Assembly (NCBI GenBank): GCA_035710515.1
Contig: DASTDE010000001.1
Span: 682,001-746,000 of the forward strand
From: Candidatus Rubrimentiphilum sp.
GTDB taxonomy: Bacteria > Vulcanimicrobiota > Vulcanimicrobiia > Vulcanimicrobiales > Vulcanimicrobiaceae
Direction: 5' to 3'
Length of the DNA: 64,000 bases
The notes beneath the pieces were generated by a model. That model did not search any database. It saw nothing but the letters and a program-made list of their open reading frames with translations, and was not told where the DNA came from. A program made the position numbers and the translations under genes. Below are positions 42,968 to 51,084 of the stretch, one piece after another (the first letter of the stretch is position 1; each line of letters opens with the position of its first letter).

Positions 42968-43404
42968 TCGCCGGACCGGGCGGCGGCGGGTCCACTCAGC
43001 TTGTCCCGAGGATGCGCGCCATTCTGTTAATCGTGGCAGCCTTCTTCGTAGTTGTCTTTATAGCGCAGCGGTTCGTCGCGCCGGCGCCCAGCGTGACGGC
43101 GCTCGATTATAAGACCTTTTATCAAAAACTCGAGACCTATCAGGTGCAAACGTTCCACGCGCGCGGACTCGATGCGGACGGCACGCTCACGAACGGCACG
43201 CTTTATACAACTGGGCTCGCGAACCGCGATCCGGCGTTCGCAAAGGATGTCGTGCAACACGTCAAGGGCACCGTGACCTTTGAGAGCAGCACCAGTCTCT
43301 CATTCCTTGGCATCGTGTTCACTGCGCTGCCGTTTGTGATAGTTGCGTTCTTGATTCTTGTGATTTTGCGGACGGCGCAACGCGGCCAGTTTCCCCGCCC
43401 CTAG
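42964..43404 (+). CDS. orphan FtsH N-terminal (membrane and extracellular) domain protein
   Basis: Protein of 146 aa from ATG 42964, overlapping the hydroxylase stop (ATGA). It has one span near the start (RAILLIVAAFFVVVFIAQ), an exported domain (LDYKTFYQKLETYQVQTFHARG...GTLYTTG) and a second span (FTALPFVIVAFLILVIL). This equals the N-terminal third of the AAA protease FtsH, but the ATPase and zinc protease domains are absent. It may act as an inhibitor or adaptor of FtsH, or be a stand-alone protein; only the homology is visible. Confidence 0.7.
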   Translation: MIAGPGGGGSTQLVPRMRAILLIVAAFFVVVFIAQRFVAPAPSVTALDYKTFYQKLETYQVQTFHARGLDADGTLTNGTLYTTGLANRDPAFAKDVVQHVKGTVTFESSTSLSFLGIVFTALPFVIVAFLILVILRTAQRGQFPRP

Positions 43405-44358
43405 CTACGGTGTGGCGCGAAGCAGGCGCCGCTTTAGGAGCCAAAAGCAAAGTGCGGCCAGCAGAAGGTAGGGAACGAAAGCCGCGATCCATACGACCGT
43501 TGCCGCGATTCCAACCGTGAACTGCGCCACCGCATGCCGCGCCTCGCGCCATGCACTGACGAGTTGGGCCGTAGCCGACGGCTCCGAGGGCGCGGTTGAA
43601 GCTTCGGCGACGAGGCTTACGGAAATCGTCGAATAACTGACGCGGTTCTTCATCGATTTGACGTCCGCGTCGAGCGTCTCAATTTGCTCGCGCACCGTCG
43701 AAAGCTGGTTCTCAGCATCTAAGACCTGCGCGATGGAGCCCGAACGATCCATGATCTTCTGAATGTCGGCCTCGGTCCGCCGGAGATTCCGTAGGCGGGC
43801 TGTCGAGTCAACAATCTGCGAGGTTAAATCCTCCGCAGTAATCGAACGGGATCTGGCGCTGCCGATTTGACCGAACGCTTGCATCGTTCGGTCAAAACGA
43901 TCCTCGGGAACGCGAACCTGCATGTCGGCAGAGGACTGGCCGCCATTTTGGCTTCGGCCTCTATCCTCGAGCGCCAATACGTCACCACCCTGTTGCTGCG
44001 TAACGGATGTTACCGCCGAGACCGCTTTGTCAACACTCGAAACCAAGAGGCTCACCGCGCCGGTGCGCGCGATTTGTGTCGCGGGAGCGTTCCGCCGGGA
44101 CGAACCCGGCATTGGTGCGATGCGGTCCACAGCCGATGATGCCGGTATCGTTCTAAGAGGTATGCTGCGGTAAGCGGTCTTCGCTGTGACACCAACATGC
44201 TCGATCACCGGCTCTGGGTTTTCTACTCGCACGAACTGCGGCTCCGTAAGCATCGCGATCCCACGTTGCGAAAGACGCGATGATGCAAATACGGCTATGC
44301 TAAGGACGATAGCCGTTGCAAGAATCGTGATAAATACGGGACGCGCAAATCGTTTCAT
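43405..44358 (-). CDS. DUF4349-family membrane protein
   Basis: Protein of 317 aa with an N-terminal anchor (VFITILATAIVLSIAVFASS), a beta-strand domain typical of DUF4349 (VSLLVSSVDKAVSAVTSVTQQQGGDVLALEDRG), a coiled coil (LRRTEADIQKIMDRSGSIAQVLDAENQLSTVREQIETL), and a C-terminal span (AATVVWIAAFVPYLLLAAL). Some DUF4349 proteins are lipoproteins; this one has an ordinary anchor. Function unknown. The stop directly abuts the FtsH-like gene's stop. Confidence 0.8.
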   Translation of the reverse strand: MKRFARPVFITILATAIVLSIAVFASSRLSQRGIAMLTEPQFVRVENPEPVIEHVGVTAKTAYRSIPLRTIPASSAVDRIAPMPGSSRRNAPATQIARTGAVSLLVSSVDKAVSAVTSVTQQQGGDVLALEDRGRSQNGGQSSADMQVRVPEDRFDRTMQAFGQIGSARSRSITAEDLTSQIVDSTARLRNLRRTEADIQKIMDRSGSIAQVLDAENQLSTVREQIETLDADVKSMKNRVSYSTISVSLVAEASTAPSEPSATAQLVSAWREARHAVAQFTVGIAATVVWIAAFVPYLLLAALCFWLLKRRLLRATP

Positions 44359-44421
44359 GTGTGACCCACCTTTAGGAACTTTGAACGCTCCTGGCCGGTC
44401 ACGTTGTGACTTCGTTGGCGG

Positions 44422-44946
44422 TTATTCCAATGGGATTAAATAACGCCGCATCACGCGTCCGCCGACGATCGCGTCGGGAATTCGTGCACCGCCGCATTTT
44501 TCGATCACGCCGGCTGAAGCGAAGTTGTCGTCCCAGCAGGTGATGAGTGCGTCGCGCTCTCCCAGCTCGCGTAACCGCTCGCACGCGCGGCGTAACATAG
44601 CGGTCGCAACACCCTGACGGCGGAACTTCGGCTGCACGGAATATCCGACGTGGCCCCCATGGCGCCACAAATCGCCGCGCACGGAATGGCGTATGTGAAT
44701 TTCGCCGGCGATTTCGTCTCCCGCGAAGACCCAATACGTTTCGGCCGGCACCCAGCCGGGCGGCAAGCCGCGCCCTTCAGCGGACTGTTGAAGAAACTCA
44801 ATGTAGGCATTCAAATCGGTTCTCGCGAGACCGAACACGCAGCCCGCGGGCCACATGTTGTGATCGTCCGTCAGAAATGCGTCGAGGAAGGCCTGAAATT
44901 GCTCCGACAATTCCTTAGCGGGGCGACGAAAGTCTAGCTGCATCAT
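44422..44946 (-). CDS. GNAT-family N-acetyltransferase
   Basis: Protein of 174 aa with the GNAT acetyl-CoA site GYSVQPKFRRQGVATAML (V/I-x-x-x-x-R/Q-x-x-G-x-A). The substrate is unknown. The N-terminal part has ETYWVFAGDEIAGEIHIRH, the strand usually preceding the acetyl-CoA site in this family. The preceding gene ends 63 nt away on the same strand. Confidence 0.85.
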   Translation of the reverse strand: MMQLDFRRPAKELSEQFQAFLDAFLTDDHNMWPAGCVFGLARTDLNAYIEFLQQSAEGRGLPPGWVPAETYWVFAGDEIAGEIHIRHSVRGDLWRHGGHVGYSVQPKFRRQGVATAMLRRACERLRELGERDALITCWDDNFASAGVIEKCGGARIPDAIVGGRVMRRYLIPLE

Positions 44947-44950
44947 GTTC

Positions 44951-45017
44951 GGCCCTCGACTACGCTCGGGCGCCCTTCGACTGGGCGCCCGCGCTGGGAG
45001 CGCCGCTCAGGATGACA
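44951..45017. repeat. dispersed intergenic repeat, copy 9
   Basis: Between the acetyltransferase start and the end of the amidohydrolase: CCTCGACTACGCTCGGGCG, CCCTTCGACTGGGCGCC and CGCTCAGGATGACA. Confidence 0.7.
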
Positions 45018-46362
45018 AATCATGGGCAAGTTCGTTTGCTCTGCGGACAGTTGCATTCAGGTCGAAATCCACAATTTCGCCGCCGCGGACGCGGACCTTA
45101 CCGTTGACGATCGAGAGATCGACGCGTCGCGGCGTGCAGAAGACGAGCGACGCAATCGGATCGTGAACGGCGCCGCCGGCCAGTTCGAGCGAGTCGATCG
45201 ACCAGCCCACGATATCCGCCGCCATGTTCGGTGCGAGCGCGCCGATGTCGTCACGCCCCAAGACCTCGGCGCCGCCCCGCGTGGCCAGCCGCAGCGCGTC
45301 GCGCGCGGTCAGCGCGGCCGGATCGCCATGAGCGACGCGTTGGAGCAGCATAGCGTGCCGCACTTCGTCGATCATGTTGGAGGCGTCGTTCGAAGCCGAA
45401 CCATCCACGCCCAAACCGACGCGTGCACCGGCTGCGCGTAACGCGCCGATTGGAGCGATGCCCGATCCTAACCGCATGTTAGAAGAAGCGCAGTACGCGA
45501 CGCCGGTGCGAGTCGCGCCCAAGCGCCCGCATTCCGCCGCGGACGGATGCACCATGTGCGCGTGCCACACATCGTTTCCGACCCAGCCCAGTTTCTCGGC
45601 AAGCTCGACCGGGCGGCAGCCGAAATGCTCGATGCAGTAGCGTTCTTCGTCCAAAGTCTCGGCCAAATGCGTGTGTGCTTGAACCTTCGCGCCACGCGCG
45701 AGCGCGATGCTCTCGCGCATCAGGTTATCCGAAACGGAAAACGGCGAGCACGGTGCGACGACGATGCGCGTCATCGCGTAGCGAGAAGAATCGTGAAACG
45801 CGTCGATAACGCGCTGTGTATCCGAGAGAATCGCGGTTTCATCTTCGACGACGCTATCCGGCGGCAAGCCGCCCTTCGATTGTCCGACCGACATCGAGCC
45901 CCGCGAAGCGTGAAAGCGGAAGCCCATCTTCTTGGCAACCGCAACCTGATCGTCGACGCGCGCGCCGTTCGGCCAAATGTAGCCGTGGTCCATCGAGGTC
46001 GTGCAGCCCGAGAGTAGCAGCTCCGCGATCGCGATCTGCGTCGAGACTCTGATGCTTTCCGGGTTGAAGCGCGCCCACATGAGATACAAGCGCGTCAGCC
46101 ATTCGAAGAGATTGACGTCCTGCGTGCCCGGCACGTTCCGCGTCAGCGTCTGATAGAAATGGTGATGCGTATTGACTAGCCCGGGCAGCAGCACCAGTCT
46201 CGAGCAATCGATCGTCGCATCCGCACTCGCGGCGACTTCGCCCGCCGGACCGATCGCCTCGATGACGTTGTCGCGTAGCAAAATGCTGGCGTCGCGCAGC
46301 TCGTGCTGCCCGGCGTCAAAAGTCGCGATCGCGTGCGCGTTCTTTAAAAGAAGCGTTGGCAT
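45007..46362 (-). CDS. 8-oxoguanine deaminase-like amidohydrolase
   Basis: Metal-dependent hydrolase of 451 aa (AtzB/TrzA/8-oxoguanine deaminase clade). Metal and catalytic residues appear in LVNTHHHFYQTLTR (about 60-73), MDHGYIWPNGARV, HTHLAET (about 232-238), an HMVHPSAAE block and GVDGSASND (about 319-327). The NVPGTQDVNLFEWL segment is characteristic of 8-oxoguanine deaminases of Pseudomonas type. In this window it could feed oxidised guanine or guanine into urate/xanthine. Substrate is inference. Confidence 0.82.
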   Translation of the reverse strand: MPTLLLKNAHAIATFDAGQHELRDASILLRDNVIEAIGPAGEVAASADATIDCSRLVLLPGLVNTHHHFYQTLTRNVPGTQDVNLFEWLTRLYLMWARFNPESIRVSTQIAIAELLLSGCTTSMDHGYIWPNGARVDDQVAVAKKMGFRFHASRGSMSVGQSKGGLPPDSVVEDETAILSDTQRVIDAFHDSSRYAMTRIVVAPCSPFSVSDNLMRESIALARGAKVQAHTHLAETLDEERYCIEHFGCRPVELAEKLGWVGNDVWHAHMVHPSAAECGRLGATRTGVAYCASSNMRLGSGIAPIGALRAAGARVGLGVDGSASNDASNMIDEVRHAMLLQRVAHGDPAALTARDALRLATRGGAEVLGRDDIGALAPNMAADIVGWSIDSLELAGGAVHDPIASLVFCTPRRVDLSIVNGKVRVRGGEIVDFDLNATVRRANELAHDLSS

Positions 46363-46410
46363 GCCTACAAGGCGGGTACGGCCTCAAGGCGCGTCTAACC
46401 TCGCCGCTTC

Positions 46411-47538
46411 GTGAATGCCGCCTCTTTGCTCGACGGATACGACCGCTCCGCGCTAACGCTCTGCTCCATCGGCAGCCATTCCGCGCTGGAAGTGGCCGCC
46501 GGCGCGCGCGCGCAAGGCTTGCGCAACCTCGTCGTCACGGCAAAAGGGCGTGACAAAACGTACAACCAGTATTACGCCCGGAAAGCAAAACCCGCGCGCG
46601 GGTGTGTCGATGAAACCGTCGAGCTGGACGCCTTTATCGATTTGCTGGATGCGGAGGTTCAGAAGGTCTTACGCAAGCGCAACGTTATTTTCGTGCCCAA
46701 CCGCTCCTTCGAAGTCTATTTGCGCGAGAAATATACCTACGACGAGATCGAGACCGGCATGAAGGTGCCGATGTTCGGCAATCGCAAATTGCTGCGCGCC
46801 GAAGAGCGGGACGAGGCGAACAACCAGTATGCGTTGCTGCGTCGCGCCGGCATTCGTCATCCCTTGCAGTTCAAGGACGCAAGTGAGATCGACCGGCTGG
46901 TAATGGTGAAGGCGCCGCACGCCAAAGTAACCTTTGAGCGCGCGTTTTTTCTCTGCTCGTCGCCAAACGAGTATGCCGACGTCTCGCAAGCGTTGATTCG
47001 CGACGGCGCGGTGAACGAAGACGGCCTGCGCAAAGCGATCATCGAGGAGTACGCGCTCGGGCCATCGGTGAATTTGAATTTCTTTTACTCGCCGGTCCTG
47101 GACGAGCTCGAGCTCTGCGGCACGGATACGCGCCGGCAAACGAATCTCGAGGGGTTTCGAAACATCCCGCCGTCCGCGTTGGGCGCGTTGAAAGACGTGC
47201 CGATGCGCTTGGAAGAAGCCGGCCACATTGCCGCGACGCTGACGGAATCGATGCTCGAGAAGGCGTTCGAAATGGGGGAGCAATTTCTGAAGGCGGCGCG
47301 CGAGCTCAATCCGCCGGGCGTTATCGGTCCGTTCGCACTCCAGTGCATCATCGTGGCCGGACCGCCGAAAGAGTTCGTCTGCTATGACGTGTCACTGCGG
47401 ATTCCGGGTTCACCCGGCACGCGATACACGCCGTATTCGGCTTACCGCTGGGGACGCGACGTGGCGGTCGGCGAACGCATCGCTATGGAGATCGTCTTCG
47501 CGCGTGATGCGAAGCGTTTGGAAGAGGTTGTAAGTTGA
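46411..47538 (+). CDS. purP: PurP-like formate-dependent IMP-pathway ligase (archaeal type)
   Basis: ATP-grasp enzyme of 375 aa. PurP uses formate and ATP to turn AICAR into FAICAR, the penultimate step to IMP in many archaea. Recognisable parts are SIGSHSALEVAAGARAQG (N-terminal DUF1246), VPMFGNRKLLRAEE, the ATP-grasp segment IIEEYALGPSVNLNFFYSP, and the C-terminal LQCIIVAGPPKEFVCYDVSLRIPGSPGT (DUF1297). Bacteria usually do this step with PurH. Neighbouring purF, purD and guaA show a purine-building context; horizontal gain is inference. The start codon used is GTG. Confidence 0.83.
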   Translation: MNAASLLDGYDRSALTLCSIGSHSALEVAAGARAQGLRNLVVTAKGRDKTYNQYYARKAKPARGCVDETVELDAFIDLLDAEVQKVLRKRNVIFVPNRSFEVYLREKYTYDEIETGMKVPMFGNRKLLRAEERDEANNQYALLRRAGIRHPLQFKDASEIDRLVMVKAPHAKVTFERAFFLCSSPNEYADVSQALIRDGAVNEDGLRKAIIEEYALGPSVNLNFFYSPVLDELELCGTDTRRQTNLEGFRNIPPSALGALKDVPMRLEEAGHIAATLTESMLEKAFEMGEQFLKAARELNPPGVIGPFALQCIIVAGPPKEFVCYDVSLRIPGSPGTRYTPYSAYRWGRDVAVGERIAMEIVFARDAKRLEEVVS

Positions 47539-48446
47539 GTTCGGATTATCCGCGCGATTTGATCGGCTACGGCGAGAACCCGCCCGACCCGCAATGGCCC
47601 GGCGACGCGCGGCTGGCGGTGCAAATCGTCATGAACTATGAAGAAGGCTCGGAGTATTCCATTCCTGACGGCGACGAATGTTCCGAAACATATCTAACTG
47701 AAGTGCCGGGTGCAACGCTCGGTCCGCGCAAGCGCGATCTCATCGTCGAGTCCGTGTACGAATACGGCAGCCGCGCGGGATTCTGGCGCCTGATGCGCAT
47801 GTTCAAGGAGCGCAATCTTCCCATAACCGTTTTTGGCGCCGCGCTTGCGCTGGAACGTAATCCCGAGGCGGCGCGAGCGATTCGCGACGCCGGTTACGAA
47901 GTCTGTTCGCATGGCTGGCGTTGGGTGGGCTTTCAAGACATGCCCGAAGCCCAGGAACGCGAGGAGATGCACCGCGCCGTTGCGTCGATCGAACGTACCA
48001 TAGGAGAACGCCCTTACGGTTGGTACTGCCGGTACGCGCCGAGCGAAAATACGCGCCGCCTCGTCGTTGAGGAAGGCGGCTTTTTGTACGACTCAAACTC
48101 GTACGACGACGACCTGCCGTACTGGGTGAAGGTCTCGGGCAAGGATCACCTGGTGATTCCGTACACGCTCGACGTCAACGACATGAAGTTTTCGGTGCCG
48201 CCCGGTTTTACGGCGCCGTCCGGTTATTTCGAGTACATGAAAGATACATTTGATGTGCTTTATCGCGAGGGAAAGAAGCAGCCGAAGATGATGTCCGTCG
48301 GACTGCACACGCGCCTGGCCGGCCGGCCCGGCCGCGCCGCCGCGCTCGAGCGGTTTCTGGACTACGTGCTCAAGCACAAACGCGTCTGGGTGTGCCGCCG
48401 CATCGACATCGCTCGCCACTGGATTGCGAACCACCCTCCGAAATGA
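47535..48446 (+). CDS. puuE: allantoinase PuuE (polysaccharide-deacetylase fold)
   Basis: Hydrolyses allantoin to allantoate. The 303-aa protein from TTG 47535 overlaps the purP stop. Typical residues are YGENPPDPQWPGDARLAVQIVMNYEEGSE near the start and CSHGWRWVGFQDM, GWYCRYAPSENT. PuuE is not related to the metal amidohydrolase allantoinases, which matches the PuuD route to allantoin also present here. Confidence 0.93.
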   Translation: MSSDYPRDLIGYGENPPDPQWPGDARLAVQIVMNYEEGSEYSIPDGDECSETYLTEVPGATLGPRKRDLIVESVYEYGSRAGFWRLMRMFKERNLPITVFGAALALERNPEAARAIRDAGYEVCSHGWRWVGFQDMPEAQEREEMHRAVASIERTIGERPYGWYCRYAPSENTRRLVVEEGGFLYDSNSYDDDLPYWVKVSGKDHLVIPYTLDVNDMKFSVPPGFTAPSGYFEYMKDTFDVLYREGKKQPKMMSVGLHTRLAGRPGRAAALERFLDYVLKHKRVWVCRRIDIARHWIANHPPK

Positions 48447-48460
48447 GATACGATCACGCG

Positions 48461-48524
48461 GGCCTCGGCAAGCTCGGCCGCCCTTCGACTGGGGCGCCAA
48501 AATTGGCGCCCGCTCAGGATGACA
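48461..48524. repeat. dispersed intergenic repeat, copy 10
   Basis: In the 80-bp gap between puuE and allC. It contains CCCTTCGACTGGGGCGCC, the palindrome GGCGCCAAAATTGGCGCC-like core and CTCAGGATGACA. Confidence 0.7.
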
Positions 48525-48528
48525 CGGT

Positions 48529-49752
48529 GTGAGTAGTGTAGTGAAGCGGGTCGCCGAGTTGGCGGAGTTCGGTAAGTTTGAAGGCGGCATCAACCGCGGA
48601 CTCGCGACGCCGCAAGAGCGGCAAGCGCGCGAGCTCTTTGCAAAGTGGGCCGTCGATGCGGGCTATACCCTGACGCAGGATCCCATTGGCAATCTTTTTG
48701 CGCGCAGAAATGGAACGATTCCAAGTGCCGCGCCGATTTTGGTCGGTTCGCATCTCGACACCGTGCCGACCGGCGGCGCATACGACGGCGCGTACGGCGT
48801 GGTCGCTGCGATGTGTGCGCTGGAGCAGCTGGATCGCGAAGGCGTGGAGACGCAGCATCCGGTCGAAGCCGTCGCGTGGGTCGGCGAGGAAGGCAGCCGT
48901 TTTCCGATCGGATGTGTCGGCAGCGCAGTTTTCGCAAGGCTCACGAAGCTCGAGGACGCGTTGTCAGTCCTCGATGAAAACGGCGTCTCGCTTGGCGATG
49001 CACTCGCGTCGAGCGAGGGCGGCCGTCTCGATCTCCCGCAGCGCGGCGAGCAGCGCGTGGCCGCATATTTGGAACTACACGTCGAGCAAGGTCCGGTGCT
49101 CGAAGCCGAAGGCGTTCATCTCGGCGTTGTCAGCGCGATCACGGGACAGATTCGCTATCGGGCCGTGGTCGAAGGAACCAGCGGCCATGCCGGCACGGTT
49201 CCGATGGATCGCCGCTCCGACGCGCTCTCTGCGACTGCCGAGATTATTCTGGCGCTCGAAGAGACAGCCAGAAAACAGGGCGGTGCGGTTGTAACGGTCG
49301 GCCGGCTCGTCGTCGAACCGGGCGGCACTAATGTGATTCCGGCGCGGGTGAGTTTTTCGATCGACAACCGTTCGCCCGACGCGGAGAAGATGGAAGCGAT
49401 CGAAACCGCATTCCACAAGACCGCGGAAGACGTTTCCAAACGGCGCGGCGTTCGCGTCGTGCTGGAAAAGCTCGACGTGCATCCGCCGACGCCCCTGAAC
49501 GCGAAACTGCGCGAGGGTCTGCACCGAGTCGCAGATGCGATGGGAGAGCGCGCGCTGGACATCCCGAGCGGCGCCGGACACGACGCGATGTGCATCGCGA
49601 AGATCGCGCCCGCCGCCATGCTGTTCGTTCCCAGCATCGGTGGGCACAGCCACGTGGGCCAGGAGCGAACCGCCGATGAGGATCTCGAACTCGGCGTCGA
49701 GGCATTGGCTCGCGCGATCGTCGAGGTTGACAGTATCATCGGCGCGAACTGA
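48529..49752 (+). CDS. allC: allantoate amidohydrolase / N-carbamoyl-amino-acid hydrolase (M20)
   Basis: Zinc hydrolase of 407 aa from GTG 48529. It has VGSHLDTVPTGGAYDGAYG (about 81-99), WVGEEGSRFPIGCVGS (about 119-134), HVEQGPVLE (about 185-193), and TSGHAGTVPMDRRSD, the usual hydantoinase/carbamoylase signature. Together with puuE directly upstream the substrate is most likely allantoate, giving ureidoglycolate or ureidoglycine and ammonia. The start lies 4 nt after a dispersed repeat. Confidence 0.9.
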   Translation: MSSVVKRVAELAEFGKFEGGINRGLATPQERQARELFAKWAVDAGYTLTQDPIGNLFARRNGTIPSAAPILVGSHLDTVPTGGAYDGAYGVVAAMCALEQLDREGVETQHPVEAVAWVGEEGSRFPIGCVGSAVFARLTKLEDALSVLDENGVSLGDALASSEGGRLDLPQRGEQRVAAYLELHVEQGPVLEAEGVHLGVVSAITGQIRYRAVVEGTSGHAGTVPMDRRSDALSATAEIILALEETARKQGGAVVTVGRLVVEPGGTNVIPARVSFSIDNRSPDAEKMEAIETAFHKTAEDVSKRRGVRVVLEKLDVHPPTPLNAKLREGLHRVADAMGERALDIPSGAGHDAMCIAKIAPAAMLFVPSIGGHSHVGQERTADEDLELGVEALARAIVEVDSIIGAN

Positions 49753-49760
49753 CCGCGGTC

Positions 49761-50141
49761 ATGCGATTCTTTATTTGCGGTTCGGCGCTGCGCGGTCAGC
49801 CCGATCATAAAAATCTTGGCGATGCGAAGTTCCTGGGCGAAGCGCGCACCGCCCCGCGGTACCGGCTGCATTCCGTGCGCGATCAGCACCCGGGGATCTA
49901 CGAAGTCGATAGCGGCGGCGTCTCGATTGCCGGCGAGCTCTACGAGTTCACACCGGAGCAGCACAAGCATCTCCTCGAAAGCGAGCCGCCCGATCTGTAT
50001 GAAGCGCCGATCGTGCTCGACGACGGTTCGAGCGTCAGCGCGATGATCTATCCGCGCAGTCTGATCGTCGAGCGCGGGTTCGAAGACATTTCAGAATACG
50101 GCGGTTGGGCCGCGTTTAAGGCAGGGACGAAGCGCGGCTGA
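49761..50141 (+). CDS. allophanate hydrolase C-terminal-like (gamma-glutamylcyclotransferase fold) protein
   Basis: Protein of 126 aa of the AtzF C-terminal/gamma-glutamylcyclotransferase type: FFICGSALRGQPDHKNLGDAKFLGEARTAP, GIYEVDSGGVSIAGELYE, AMIYPR, YGGWAAFKA. In allophanate hydrolase this domain follows an amidase domain, but here it stands alone. It starts 8 nt after the allantoate amidohydrolase stop, suggesting a part in handling ureidoglycolate- or urea-derived nitrogen; the reaction is not known. Confidence 0.8.
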   Translation: MRFFICGSALRGQPDHKNLGDAKFLGEARTAPRYRLHSVRDQHPGIYEVDSGGVSIAGELYEFTPEQHKHLLESEPPDLYEAPIVLDDGSSVSAMIYPRSLIVERGFEDISEYGGWAAFKAGTKRG

Positions 50142-50196
50142 CCCTGAAGGTCTACCTGCTCACTTTTCGTTTCCATGACGAGGAGGTATTGCTTCA

Positions 50197-50736
50197 ATGA
50201 GAATCTACATCGCTTTTCTGGCGGCGTTCTTCCTCACTCCGGTCGCAGTGCCGCTGCAGGCAACCGCGGCAAATTTGCCGTCAACCTGTTTGCCCGGCTT
50301 TACGGCGATTGGCGACAATCAACCCACGTACGACCCCAGCGCCGCCAAGGTGCAGTATTCGTGCATGAGCCCCCAGGTGAAGTGTCCCGGCGGTATGTAC
50401 GTGCCGGCCGTGAATCCAGCCATGAATTACACGGGCTACTGGCAAGCTCCGTTGAGGCTCGTTTATTCATGCATGAACACCAATTCCGGCCTGCACACGG
50501 GGCGTCAGCTCGCAGAGGCTCCGTCAACGTGCGTCGCTGGATTCAGTCCGAGTCCGGCGACCTACAATCCGAATCTCGGTTTATACCAGTACCGTTGCCT
50601 ATCGCCGCCACTGACATGTCCGTACTCTCTTAAGGAAGCGTTCGATCCCGATCCGATGCAGCCGCATTTTATCGGATACACCTCATTTAACACGATGGTG
50701 TACACATGCTTTCACGAGGTCACCGGAATTCGGTAA
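50197..50736 (+). CDS. exported cysteine-rich protein of unknown function
   Basis: Protein of 179 aa with a signal peptide (MRIYIAFLAAFFLTPVAVPLQATA). The mature part has eight cysteines in a pattern that seems duplicated: STCLPGFTAIG...YDPSAAKVQYSCMSP and STCVAGFSPSPATYNPNLGLYQYRCLSP, which are related repeats of about 75 residues, each probably with two disulfides. AGGAGG lies about 13 nt upstream. No family is recognised. Confidence 0.7.
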   Translation: MRIYIAFLAAFFLTPVAVPLQATAANLPSTCLPGFTAIGDNQPTYDPSAAKVQYSCMSPQVKCPGGMYVPAVNPAMNYTGYWQAPLRLVYSCMNTNSGLHTGRQLAEAPSTCVAGFSPSPATYNPNLGLYQYRCLSPPLTCPYSLKEAFDPDPMQPHFIGYTSFNTMVYTCFHEVTGIR

Positions 50737-50754
50737 ACGCCCTAAGGTTTGCCG

Positions 50755-51084
50755 TCAGCTTCCCCGGTACGTCGAATACGCGTAAGGCGCGAGCAGAAGC
50801 GGAATATGATATTTGCGCGCGCCTTGCTCGATCACAAAACGTACCGGAATCTCGTCGAAGAACGTCGCGACGCCCGCCGAGCGGAAATATGCGCCCGCGG
50901 AGAAGAGCAGGACGTAGGTCGCCGGCTTGAGCTCGCCGCCGAAGATCGGCGCGATGCGCCCATCGGCGTCGGTTTCACCGGTCGCCAGCAGTTCTCGCTT
51001 GTCGCCGTCGATGTGAAATAAGCGAACGGTAACGCCTTTGGCCGGCTCGCCGCGCGACGTATCGAGCACGTGGGTTGAGATCAT
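50755..51084 (-). CDS. uraH: 5-hydroxyisourate hydrolase (transthyretin-like)
   Basis: Second enzyme of urate breakdown: 5-hydroxyisourate to OHCU. The 109-aa protein from ATG 51084 (overlapping the puuD stop by ATGA) has ISTHVLDTSRGEPAKGV near the start and the signature C-terminus YSTYRGS. His and Arg residues typical of the active site are present. Confidence 0.95.
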   Translation of the reverse strand: MISTHVLDTSRGEPAKGVTVRLFHIDGDKRELLATGETDADGRIAPIFGGELKPATYVLLFSAGAYFRSAGVATFFDEIPVRFVIEQGARKYHIPLLLAPYAYSTYRGS

